Assembly: GCA_030696525.1 (NCBI GenBank)
Contig: JAUYSB010000172.1
Location: 1-34,046 of the forward strand
Length of the DNA: 34,046 nt
Direction: 5' to 3'
Origin: Hydrogenophaga sp.
GTDB lineage: Bacteria; Pseudomonadota; Gammaproteobacteria; Burkholderiales; Burkholderiaceae_C
Both the position numbers and the translations under genes were made by a program. This document shows, in pieces, positions 25,795 to 34,046 of the stretch. The notes under the pieces were generated by a model. The model made no database searches and was not told the origin of the DNA. It worked only from the letters and a program-made list of their open reading frames with translations. The first letter of the stretch is position 1; the number at the start of each line of letters is the position of its first letter.

Positions 25795-26388
25795 CAGAAA
25801 TTTGGACGTGGACACTTACGCGGTCCACGTTACGGCACATTCACATGCAGGAGCGCCCTTTGGTTTTTCTCGTCGTGGGAACTCGATGTTCGACGTGCCG
25901 CCGTGAGATTCGGCTTTGCCTGGCCAGGCAACTCGCAGCATGTTCTCTGCGAGCAGCAGCCTTCATTATATCATGATATGAAAAAAAGGTTCGCATGCGC
26001 GGGCTGGACACACGCCAGGCCACCCCACCCTCCTCCTTGCCTCATCCCTTGTGTGGGAGAACTTCGCAGATCGCTCCCCGGACAAGGCGCCGTGTTACAG
26101 CGATTGATGGTGTCGCCACCTCGGTGGCAAATGTGCCTGGCCCAGCATCCCGGCGGCTTGTACACAGTAAGGCAGAGGGTTCGCGGCGGAGCACGTTGAG
26201 TTCAAAAGTTGTATCGAGGGCACCCAGTCAGGCTGTCCGCATTGGCTAGACTGACCTGCCGATGTACGCAGGCGAGCGCGCATCCAGCCGCATAAACAGT
26301 CGAGAGTGTCCGACGTGCTCGGTAGGAGTCGTCTAGAAACCCGGTGTCGCCGAGGTGTTCTTGACCAGGCTCAGGTTTGCTTATAAAG

Positions 26389-26402
26389 TCCGTAAAAACG
26401 GA
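26389..26402. promoter_or_regulatory. Candidate HipB operator
   Basis: Perfect inverted repeat TCCGT-AAAA-ACGGA 26 bp upstream of hipB2 ATG, next to TTATAAAG. Confidence 0.55.
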
Positions 26403-26427
26403 AGCTAATGGCGAAGTCACCTCCTTT

Positions 26428-26754
26428 ATGAAACATTCACCTGATCCAGCGATGCTTCCCTACGAGGTGGAGGAGGGTTTGAGCACACTGGGTGAGCGAG
26501 TCAGTGCTGTGCGTCGAACGCTGGGATGGACGCAAGAGGATTTGGCCGCCAAGGCGGGCGTGAACAAGAAGACGGTCCTGAATGTGGAGCATGGCCGGCC
26601 CAGCGTGGGCATCGGGCACCTGTTGAACATTCTGTGGGCCTTGGATTTGATTGGTGAACTCCTGCCGGCGTTGGCCAAGCTGGGGAAAACCGATGAGGCC
26701 GTGAGCATGCTGGAGCGATCACTACCAAAGCGGATCCGAGGGCCGCGCCAATGA
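26428..26754 (+). CDS. hipB: HipB-like XRE antitoxin (second locus)
   Basis: LGERVSAVRRTLGWTQEDLAAKAGVNKKTVLNVEHGRPSVGIGHLLNILWALDL; stop overlaps hipA ATG (ATGA). Confidence 0.88.
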   Translation: MKHSPDPAMLPYEVEEGLSTLGERVSAVRRTLGWTQEDLAAKAGVNKKTVLNVEHGRPSVGIGHLLNILWALDLIGELLPALAKLGKTDEAVSMLERSLPKRIRGPRQ

Positions 26755-27968
26755 GTGGCACCTTGAAGCCGGTGTGGGTGTGGCTCCCCGGGCAGGTACA
26801 GCCTACTCAATGTGGCGAATTCGAGTTGCAGGGGCAAGTCGGGCGGTTCCACTACTCGGCCGATTATCTGAAGCGTGGCGATGCAGTGGCACTGGACCCC
26901 CTGCACCTGCCCTTGAAGCGCTCTGAGTTCTGGGCCAGGGAAACGCGGCAAGAAGGCTTGTTCGGAGTGATCCGTGACGCACGCCCGGAGGGCTTTGGGC
27001 TGGCGTTGTTGGAAAAGCGCCATGGCCGCGAAGATCTGGGCAACATGGAGATGTTGGAGTTGGCAGAAGGCGATGGCGTCGGTGCGCTGGAGGTTTGCGA
27101 CAACATCGAGCGCAAGACAGCCTTCAAAGCACCGAACCTGAACCAATTGCTGAATGCCTTGCGTGACCTGCCCGATGAGCGTCCCAGCAGCCAGGCCGCC
27201 CGCGCGGTGCAAGGCATTTTTGGAACGAGCTTAGGTGGGGAGCGGCCGAAGTTGACCGTGGAACACCAGGGGCAGCTTTGGATTGCCAAGTTACAGGACC
27301 GTGGCGATGGACCCAACAACCCATTGCGAGAGTACGTGGCCATGACGCTGGCCCGGGAGTGCGGAGTCAATGCGGCTGAGGTGGAATTCCACCTTGAAGG
27401 GCATCGTCAGGTGGTTCTGGTCAAGCGATTTGACCGGGACGTCCTACCTAGCGGGGGCGTAGAACGACACCTTTATGCCAGCGCACACACCTTGCTGCGA
27501 TTGGACAAGGAAGTGGCCGGTGCACGCAATCGTTCGTTTGTCGTGCTCGCCCATGAGCTCCAGCGTTGGTGCGCCCGCGCGGGCGTGGATATGTCGGCAA
27601 TGAAACATGAGTTGTGGCGCCGCGTTGCACACAACTCGTTGTGCGGCAACTTCGATGACCATGCGAGGAACCACGGCTTGCTCTACAGAGCTGGGCAGTG
27701 GGGGCTGTCACCTGCGTTTGACATTGCCCCGTACCATAAGCCGTCCGGTATCCATGCACTCAGTGTGACCAAAAGCGGCGCGCGCGCGTCCAGTCTGGGC
27801 AACTTGCTTGAGTTCGCTACGCTGCTGGGAGTGGATAAAGATGAAGCCCGAGACCATCTGCTCAGTCACCAATCAATGCTGGCCAAGCGATGGCCTCAGG
27901 TGGTGGAGAGTGCGGGGTTTTCACCAGAAGCACTGCCGTACCCTGCGCAGACGTGGTGGGCTGCTTGA
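26751..27968 (+). CDS. hipA: HipA-family kinase toxin (second locus)
   Basis: GTSLGGERPKLTV, VVLVKRFDRD, SLCGNFDDHARNHGLLYRAGQWGLSPAFDIAP. Confidence 0.93.
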   Translation: MSGTLKPVWVWLPGQVQPTQCGEFELQGQVGRFHYSADYLKRGDAVALDPLHLPLKRSEFWARETRQEGLFGVIRDARPEGFGLALLEKRHGREDLGNMEMLELAEGDGVGALEVCDNIERKTAFKAPNLNQLLNALRDLPDERPSSQAARAVQGIFGTSLGGERPKLTVEHQGQLWIAKLQDRGDGPNNPLREYVAMTLARECGVNAAEVEFHLEGHRQVVLVKRFDRDVLPSGGVERHLYASAHTLLRLDKEVAGARNRSFVVLAHELQRWCARAGVDMSAMKHELWRRVAHNSLCGNFDDHARNHGLLYRAGQWGLSPAFDIAPYHKPSGIHALSVTKSGARASSLGNLLEFATLLGVDKDEARDHLLSHQSMLAKRWPQVVESAGFSPEALPYPAQTWWAA

Positions 27969-28200
27969 AAGTCCGAAGTGCAGCGGGAGCTGCCGGTCAC
28001 CGCCAAAGTTTCCGCTCACGGCCTATGCCACCTTGCTGACACCCTGGAAGGGTCGATTCGACCGACCCGGGCGTCCTGAATAGGCCTAAATCCGACATCG
28101 CTTCCACAGCGTGTGGTCCGCCGCTTTCAGGAAGCTTCAGATCCGATTGACTGCGGAACGGGGTAAATTGGACGCATCCACAACCGACCCAGAGCCTCCG

Positions 28201-29262
28201 ATGGACAAAGCCAAGTCTCAAGCATTCATGATGAAGGTCGTGGCCGACCTCGCCGCGGCCACGACGGTTTCGCTGGTCCACGTGGGTGACCGGGTGGGGC
28301 TGTTTCGGGCCATGGCCGGCGCCGGGCCTATGAGCCGTGAGGCGCTGGAGCAGCGCACCGGCATCCACCCCCGTTATCTGGAGGAGTGGCTGGCCGCCAT
28401 GTTCTGCGCCGGCTATGTGGAACACGACGCTGATGCCGACACCTGGCAGCTTCCCGACGAACACGCGGTGTTTTTTGCCGATCCTGGGCAGGAGCACTAT
28501 CTGGGCGGCTTGTTCAAGGGGGCACCAGCGCTGGCTGCCATGGCGCCCCGGGTGGCCGAAGCGTTCGAGACCGGTCAGGGCATACCCTTCCAGGCCTACG
28601 GCGAGGCCGGGCCCCTGGCCATTGAACACATGAACCGCGCGGTCTACGAAGCGCGCCTGGTCACGCACTGGCTTCCGGCCCTGCCCCAGGTCTTGCAGCG
28701 CCTGCAGGCTGGCGGCAGCGCCCTTGACGTCGGTTGTGGCACCGGTGTCATCCCCATCCTGCTGGCGCGGGCGTTTCCGGCCGCACGCGTCACCGGTCTG
28801 GACGTAGACGCGCGCTCCATCGAGATCGCGCGCGAGAACGCGCGGCAGGCCGGGGTGCAAGAGCGGGTGCAATTCGTGCACCAGAGTGCGGTGGCGCTGG
28901 AGCCTCAAGGCGACGGCTACGACCTCATCTCCACCTTCGACGTGGTGCACGACCTTCCCGACCCCGACGCTGTGTTGCGCCGCATTCGAGACGCCCTGTC
29001 GCCGGGTGGCACCTACCTGATGGTGGAACCCAAAGTGGCCGAGCGTTTGCAGGACAACGCGGCCAACCCGTTTGCGCGCATGCTCTACGGCATCAGCTGC
29101 CTGCACTGTGTGCCCACCAGCCTGGCGCAGGGGGGCCCCGGCTGGAGCGCGTGCTGGGGTGAGACGCGTGCGCGGCTCGCGGCGCAGGAGGCGGGTTTTG
29201 GCAGCTTCAAGGTCTTACCCATACGCAACCCTACACAGGCGTTTTTCGAGCTGGCGGCCTGA
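28201..29262 (+). CDS. SAM-dependent methyltransferase
   Basis: ALDVGCGTGVIPILLARAFPAARVTGLDVDARSIEIARENA; N-terminal winged-helix-like dimerisation region. Confidence 0.9.
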   Translation: MDKAKSQAFMMKVVADLAAATTVSLVHVGDRVGLFRAMAGAGPMSREALEQRTGIHPRYLEEWLAAMFCAGYVEHDADADTWQLPDEHAVFFADPGQEHYLGGLFKGAPALAAMAPRVAEAFETGQGIPFQAYGEAGPLAIEHMNRAVYEARLVTHWLPALPQVLQRLQAGGSALDVGCGTGVIPILLARAFPAARVTGLDVDARSIEIARENARQAGVQERVQFVHQSAVALEPQGDGYDLISTFDVVHDLPDPDAVLRRIRDALSPGGTYLMVEPKVAERLQDNAANPFARMLYGISCLHCVPTSLAQGGPGWSACWGETRARLAAQEAGFGSFKVLPIRNPTQAFFELAA

Positions 29263-29267
29263 CGTCG

Positions 29268-31820
29268 CTATTGGGCATCCTGCAGGGCTATTGCCAGGGT
29301 GAAGATGCCGGCCTCAGTCATGGTGCGGCCCTTGACCCGCCACTGCGCGACCACGGCCGGTCCCAGGATGTCGGTGACCCAGGCCTGCGCCTGTTCACCA
29401 GCCCACCGGAAAACCGGCAGGCGCTGCATGGGTTCGGGCACATAGGCGGTCTCGGCGTAGCCCAGCAGCAGGCAGGCGGTGCGGGGACGGTTTTCGCGCA
29501 TGGCCAGCAGCGCCAGCACCTCGGCGGTAGGGCCTTGGTAACGCATGGCGCCAGCCGCAGTCCATACCGCCGGGACCAACTCTCGCGCGCGGGCGGTGTC
29601 GCCCCTCCGGAGCCAGCCCAGCAGCAGCAGTATTTCCACGCCGGTCGCCAGCGTGTGGGCCAGCACGCGTGGTTGCCGTGCGCGCGCGGCCTCGCCGCGC
29701 TGTACAGCGTCGGACACACGGTCGGCCATGAGCTCCAAGTACATCATGAGAAGGTCGTGCTGCAGCCGGCCGCCCCGCCCAGCAGTCAGTTCGATACTGG
29801 CCTCGCCAACAGCCAAGGCTTCGTCGTATCGTCCTTGGGCATTCAGGTGTGTGATGCGGGCGTACTGCCGGAGGTAGCGAAGATCGGCCGGCCAGGAGGG
29901 GTCTTCAAGCGCCTCCATCCTTTCTAGCGCCAGGGTGTTCACATCGGTCTGCGCTTGGCCGCTGAGCACGCTGGCCGCGATGGCCAGTGCGCGGTATTCA
30001 CCGGCCCGGTGACCGTCCTGGTGAAACACGTCGGCAGCCGCCAGGGCCGCATCATGGGTGCCAGACTGGCCAATCGCGATCCAGAACTGCGCCCAACCCA
30101 GGTGCCAGCGCGCTCTCACCCCGGCCGACGGGTGGTCGTGGACATGAGCTTGCGTGCTGCGCCACACGGCCAGACGTGCTGCGTGGCGCTCGACCAGGGC
30201 CTGGGCCAGGCCAGGCGCCATCTCCACGGCCTGCTCGGGCGCGTTCACCAGTGCCCACTCCAGTGCGGCCTGGCCGTTGTCCGCCTCGGCGATGGCCTCG
30301 GCGCGCAGGTTGGACGCCGACGCCCTGGCCCACAGGTGGCTCTCGAATATGCCCGCCAGCACATCGCGCATCGCCATCACATGGCGCTCGCGCGTGGCCC
30401 GCTCCTCGCCCGATGCCGCCAGCAACTGGCGCGCGAAGGCGTGCGGGGTGTCGAGCAAGCGGTAGCGCGGCGGCTCGCCCACGGGCGGCGCCACCAGCGA
30501 ACGGTCCACCAGGACCGACAGCGCGTCCAGCACCTGCCATGCGTCGATGGTGTCGTCGTGGCACACCTGCTGTGCGGTGGGCAATGAAAACGGACCGACG
30601 AACACCGCCAGGCGGCGGAACACGGCCTGCTCTAGGGTGGTGAGCAGTCCGTGAGTCCACTGCAGGGCCGCCAGCAGGGTGTGCTGGCGTGCGGGCGCGC
30701 CGGGCTCGCCCAGGGTCAGCAGGCGAAAACGTTCGCCCAAAGCGGCGTCCAGCTGCGTCAGGGTGAGCGCGGGCACGCGGGCAGCGGCCATTTCAATAGC
30801 CAGTGGCAAGCCGTCGAGTCGACGCGCAAGGCTGACCGCCGCGCGCACGTTGTGCGAATCCAGCACGAAGTGGCGGTCACCCGCGCGCACCCGGGCCATG
30901 AACAGCTGCACGGCGGCGCTGTCGGAAGCATCGGCAACGCCGGCATCGGGGTCGGGCAGTGCCAGCGGTTCCAGGCGGTAGACCTGTTCTGCCCGCAGGC
31001 GCAGCGGCACCTGGCTGGTGACCAGCAGATGCACACCGGGCGCCGCCTGCCGCAAGGTCTTGGCCACCCGTGCCACTTCATCGACCAGGTGTTCGGCGTT
31101 GTCCAGCACCAGCAGCAGGCGCGATGCAGCGAGCGAGCGACCCAGGGCCTCGTGGGCATCACCGCGCGGCAGGGTCAGGCGGGTGGCAGTGGCGATGGCG
31201 TCCACCACTCCACGCGCGTGCGTTTGTGGACCCAGGTCAACCCAGGCGCTGCCATCGGCGAAGGCCGGCGCGCACTGGGGCATCACCCGAGCGGCGAGTG
31301 ATGATTTGCCCACACCGCCTGCGCCCAGCAGCGTTACCAGCCCATGAAGTGGCACCAACGAGCGCAGTGCTTGAATGTCTGCTTCGCGCCCTATGAGCGA
31401 GGCGAGGGGCTCGGCCGCCTTGGTGACTGGCGCAGGGGTGCCGAGCTCCGCTTCCAGCGGCGCGGTAAATCGGTAACCGCGCCCTGGCACGGTAGCAATG
31501 GCGTCAGGCCCCAGCAGCTTGCGCAGCGCCATCACATGCACCTGCAAGTTGTTCTCCTCCACCACCAGGCGCGGCCACACGATCTGTAGCAGCTCGCCTT
31601 TTGTCACCACCCGTTCGCGCCGCTCGACCAGAGCGGTCAACAGATCCAGCGCGCGGCTGCTGAGCTTGAGGGGTTCGCCATCGCGCACCAACTGGCGCGA
31701 CGCCGCGCGCAGCTCGAACGGGGCAAACCGGTAGACAGGTTCCACGGTGTCTCGATGGTCAGGGACGACCCATTGTGCGCAGCGCCCAGCGCGTTGGCAA
31801 CAAAGACCCGGTGACGCCAT
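29268..31820 (-). CDS. Winged-helix DNA-binding / ATPase / repeat-domain transcriptional regulator
   Basis: OmpR-type DBD (LKLSSRALDLLTALVERRERVVTKGELLQIVWPRLVVEENNLQVHVMALRKLLG...VPGRGYRF), Walker A GAGGVGKSSLA, Walker B-like LLLVLDNAEHL; likely true start about 31745. Confidence 0.88.
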   Translation of the reverse strand: MASPGLCCQRAGRCAQWVVPDHRDTVEPVYRFAPFELRAASRQLVRDGEPLKLSSRALDLLTALVERRERVVTKGELLQIVWPRLVVEENNLQVHVMALRKLLGPDAIATVPGRGYRFTAPLEAELGTPAPVTKAAEPLASLIGREADIQALRSLVPLHGLVTLLGAGGVGKSSLAARVMPQCAPAFADGSAWVDLGPQTHARGVVDAIATATRLTLPRGDAHEALGRSLAASRLLLVLDNAEHLVDEVARVAKTLRQAAPGVHLLVTSQVPLRLRAEQVYRLEPLALPDPDAGVADASDSAAVQLFMARVRAGDRHFVLDSHNVRAAVSLARRLDGLPLAIEMAAARVPALTLTQLDAALGERFRLLTLGEPGAPARQHTLLAALQWTHGLLTTLEQAVFRRLAVFVGPFSLPTAQQVCHDDTIDAWQVLDALSVLVDRSLVAPPVGEPPRYRLLDTPHAFARQLLAASGEERATRERHVMAMRDVLAGIFESHLWARASASNLRAEAIAEADNGQAALEWALVNAPEQAVEMAPGLAQALVERHAARLAVWRSTQAHVHDHPSAGVRARWHLGWAQFWIAIGQSGTHDAALAAADVFHQDGHRAGEYRALAIAASVLSGQAQTDVNTLALERMEALEDPSWPADLRYLRQYARITHLNAQGRYDEALAVGEASIELTAGRGGRLQHDLLMMYLELMADRVSDAVQRGEAARARQPRVLAHTLATGVEILLLLGWLRRGDTARARELVPAVWTAAGAMRYQGPTAEVLALLAMRENRPRTACLLLGYAETAYVPEPMQRLPVFRWAGEQAQAWVTDILGPAVVAQWRVKGRTMTEAGIFTLAIALQDAQ

Positions 31821-31928
31821 GACCGGGTCACCCCGGCTAATCAGGATTCAGGAATTTTCAGCCAAGCCCCAATGACGGGCAAGCAGCCATGGGCGACAGT
31901 GATCCCACCCTCGACACAGGAGACTTCC

Positions 31929-32321
31929 ATGGATTTCAGAACCGTAGCCACTCTTGGCGCCTTGGTGACTCTGCCCTTCGGGCTGATGTTTCTTGCCACA
32001 CCAGCACAGGCAGCCGCTTTGTACGGCCACGTGGCATCGGAGGCCTACACCCTTTTCATGGGCCGCCTATTCGGCGTTCAACTGTTGCTGTTTGGCGGTG
32101 CGCTCTGGGCCCTGCGCGGGGCGCGTGAGGCAAACGTGCAGCGCACAGCGGCCATGGCCTTGGCCTCGTTTACCACACTGGGCACGGTGGTGACCGCCTG
32201 GGGCGTGCTCTCGGGCGCGGTCAACGCCATGGGTTGGACCAGCGTGGCCGTCTATGGGTTTTTCATCGTGGCGTGGGGACGCGTGGCACTGTCGGCCGGA
32301 CAGACCCGCGCCGCCGTGTAG
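31929..32321 (+). CDS. Predicted integral membrane protein
   Basis: MDFRTVATLGALVTLPFGLMFLATPAQAAALYG...; about four hydrophobic segments. Confidence 0.7.
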   Translation: MDFRTVATLGALVTLPFGLMFLATPAQAAALYGHVASEAYTLFMGRLFGVQLLLFGGALWALRGAREANVQRTAAMALASFTTLGTVVTAWGVLSGAVNAMGWTSVAVYGFFIVAWGRVALSAGQTRAAV

Positions 32322-32344
32322 CCGTGTTCGCCGGAGGCGTCCCC

Positions 32345-33289
32345 ATGTTTGATCGTCGCGTGTGGTTCTTGGTGGCGGGTTCGTGGCTCGCCGCGGCGGG
32401 CGCCGTTGCGCAGCCGGTGCCATTCCAGGGTGGAGAGGTGTTGAGCTTTGATGCCCCGCAGGTCGTCGGCCCGCCCTTGAAGCTCAAAGGCTACCTGTGG
32501 AAGCCGACGACGCCGCCCAAGGGTGCAGTGGTATTGATGCATGGCTCCGGCGGTTGGAGTGCGCCCCGGGAAGGGCACTACGGTGAGGCGCTCAGCAAGG
32601 CTGGCTATGCCGTGCTGGCCATCGACAGTTTCGGTGCCCGTGGCCTGACGGACACCACGGAACAGCAGGCCAATCTGCCGACGCTCTACATGACCAAGGA
32701 CGCGTTCGCCGGGCGCAGGCAACTCATCGCCTTGGGGTACCCGCCGGAAAAACTGGCGGTGATGGGCTTCTCGAAAGGTGGTGGGGTGGCCCTGCACGCC
32801 GCCGACCGCAATTTCCTGCCCGAAGAGCAGGACCGCTTCGCGGTGGGCATTCCGGTCTATCCCGGCTGCAATGTGCGGCTCAGAGAGCCGAAGCTCGCGA
32901 ACAAGCTGTTTTTTGCGCTGGCCGAGAAAGACAACTACACCGGCACCAAGATATGCCAGGACATTGCCGAGGACTACCGCTCGCGCGGCGGCGACATCGT
33001 GGTCAAGGTCTATCCGGGCGCATTGCATTCATTTGACAACGACCCTGCCATCGGGCGCGAAACCTATCTGGCCCGGGCCCACAGCTACCGGGACTGTATG
33101 GTCTACCTGGAGCCGGATGGTGCCTACACCTATGCCGGCAAGCGCTATCAGGACGGAGACCTCTCCATCTACCGGGACATGGCGCGCACCTGCGTGAAGA
33201 TGGGCGTGTCCATTGGCGCCAACGCGCAACAAAAGGCCGCGTTCACGGCCGACGTTATCCAGTATCTCGATCAGACCCTGGCGCCTTGA
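32345..33289 (+). CDS. Dienelactone hydrolase-family alpha/beta hydrolase, exported
   Basis: Signal peptide; GAVVLMHGSGGW, GFSKGGG nucleophile-elbow-like motif, ALHSFDN. Confidence 0.8.
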   Translation: MFDRRVWFLVAGSWLAAAGAVAQPVPFQGGEVLSFDAPQVVGPPLKLKGYLWKPTTPPKGAVVLMHGSGGWSAPREGHYGEALSKAGYAVLAIDSFGARGLTDTTEQQANLPTLYMTKDAFAGRRQLIALGYPPEKLAVMGFSKGGGVALHAADRNFLPEEQDRFAVGIPVYPGCNVRLREPKLANKLFFALAEKDNYTGTKICQDIAEDYRSRGGDIVVKVYPGALHSFDNDPAIGRETYLARAHSYRDCMVYLEPDGAYTYAGKRYQDGDLSIYRDMARTCVKMGVSIGANAQQKAAFTADVIQYLDQTLAP

Positions 33290-33344
33290 CGGCGCCAGTG
33301 AATTGGCGTTCATCTGCAGCTTCTTGATCACACAGGAAGTCACC

Positions 33345-33731
33345 ATGCACGCCATCGAGAAAAAACTACGTGACGGCTATGCCGCCATGGCCCGGGGTGA
33401 CGGGGCTGCGCTGGCTCAACTGCTCGCGTCCGATGCGACCTGGCACATCCCCGGCCACAGCCTGCTGGCAGGTCAGTACCAGGGCGCCGAACAGATATTC
33501 CGCTTCTGGAAGAAGGTGGCCGCCCTGTCGGGTGGTGGCATGCGGCTTGAAGTGGTTGACGTACTCGCCAACGATGAGCGGGGTGTGGTATTCGTCATAG
33601 GACGAGCACGTCGTGAGGGCCGCGAACTGGAGGAGCGGGGCTTGCACGTCTACCGCTTTTCCAATGGCCTGGCCATTGAGGGGCGGTTTTACTACGAAGA
33701 TCAAACGGCCTATGACGCCTTCTGGTCTTGA
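33345..33731 (+). CDS. NTF2/SnoaL-like protein
   Basis: MHAIEKKLRDGYAAMARGDGAALAQLLASDATWHIPGHSLLAGQYQGAEQIFRFWKKV. Confidence 0.8.
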   Translation: MHAIEKKLRDGYAAMARGDGAALAQLLASDATWHIPGHSLLAGQYQGAEQIFRFWKKVAALSGGGMRLEVVDVLANDERGVVFVIGRARREGRELEERGLHVYRFSNGLAIEGRFYYEDQTAYDAFWS

Positions 33732-34025
33732 GCGCTATGGTGGCTCCGAAAGCTTCATAAGTGATGCGTTGGCATTCCTAATGACTACATCGATTGACGC
33801 CGTACCCTGGGGTAGCGGACAGCCCGAACGCTAGCCGGTGAACGTCTGGTTTGGACAGAGCTTTTTTATTTCGGCGCTCAGAGGTGGATGTCTGCAACCA
33901 GCCTGCGGACTAAACCGCTCGCGCGGTAGACGCTCCGGCTACGTTGGTGGCGTTTCGTTGCGCCGGTGATTCTGCGATGTTGGCGGTCGAGGCAATCCGC
34001 CTCGGTCACCGACAGGAGCAGGATC

Positions 34026-34046
34026 ATGGACGTTTCCACCCCGACC
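34026..34046 (+). CDS. Start of a gene running off the window
   Basis: ATGGACGTTTCCACCCCGACC preceded by CAGGAGCAGGATC SD-like sequence; too short to identify. Confidence 0.35.

Noticed and set aside
27997-29106. 369 aa ORF antisense to the methyltransferase
   Set aside because: Methyltransferase motifs on the plus strand are unambiguous; this is a shadow ORF.
1-34046. CRISPR arrays, tRNA or rRNA genes
   Set aside because: No regularly spaced repeats of CRISPR type and no tRNA/rRNA signatures noticed on reading both strands.

Overview
The window is a Burkholderiales-type (betaproteobacterial) chromosomal segment. A conserved backbone (SWIM-domain protein, ubiC, pabB-pabC fusion, nadB at about 0.1-7.3 kb; SAM methyltransferase, winged-helix/ATPase regulator, dienelactone hydrolase-like and NTF2-like genes at about 28-33.7 kb) flanks roughly 20 kb of mosaic accessory DNA. 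That accessory region holds HigBA, an XRE regulator interrupted by one in-frame TAG, an orphan protein with two DUF2384-like segments, a divergent XRE/unknown pair around a strong inverted repeat, a complete IS5-family element with CTAG target duplication, a MobI-like gene behind an AT-rich inverted-repeat region (candidate oriT), a DprA fragment, an Abi/HEPN-like gene with a divergent small RNA, a hipB/C39-like peptidase/hipA operon, a c-di-GMP-I (GEMM-I) riboswitch upstream of a lipoprotein gene, and a second HipBA pair. The signals most worth following are: (i) a two-part structured RNA leader at 7526-7750 upstream of two tiny ORFs, flanked by a partial duplication of the nadB 3' end; (ii) the divergent sRNA plus truncated Abi gene at 20119-20715; (iii) the MobI-like gene with candidate oriT; (iv) the peptidase inside the hipBA operon; (v) the c-di-GMP riboswitch. 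All calls come from reading the sequence and supplied ORFs; no database search was run.
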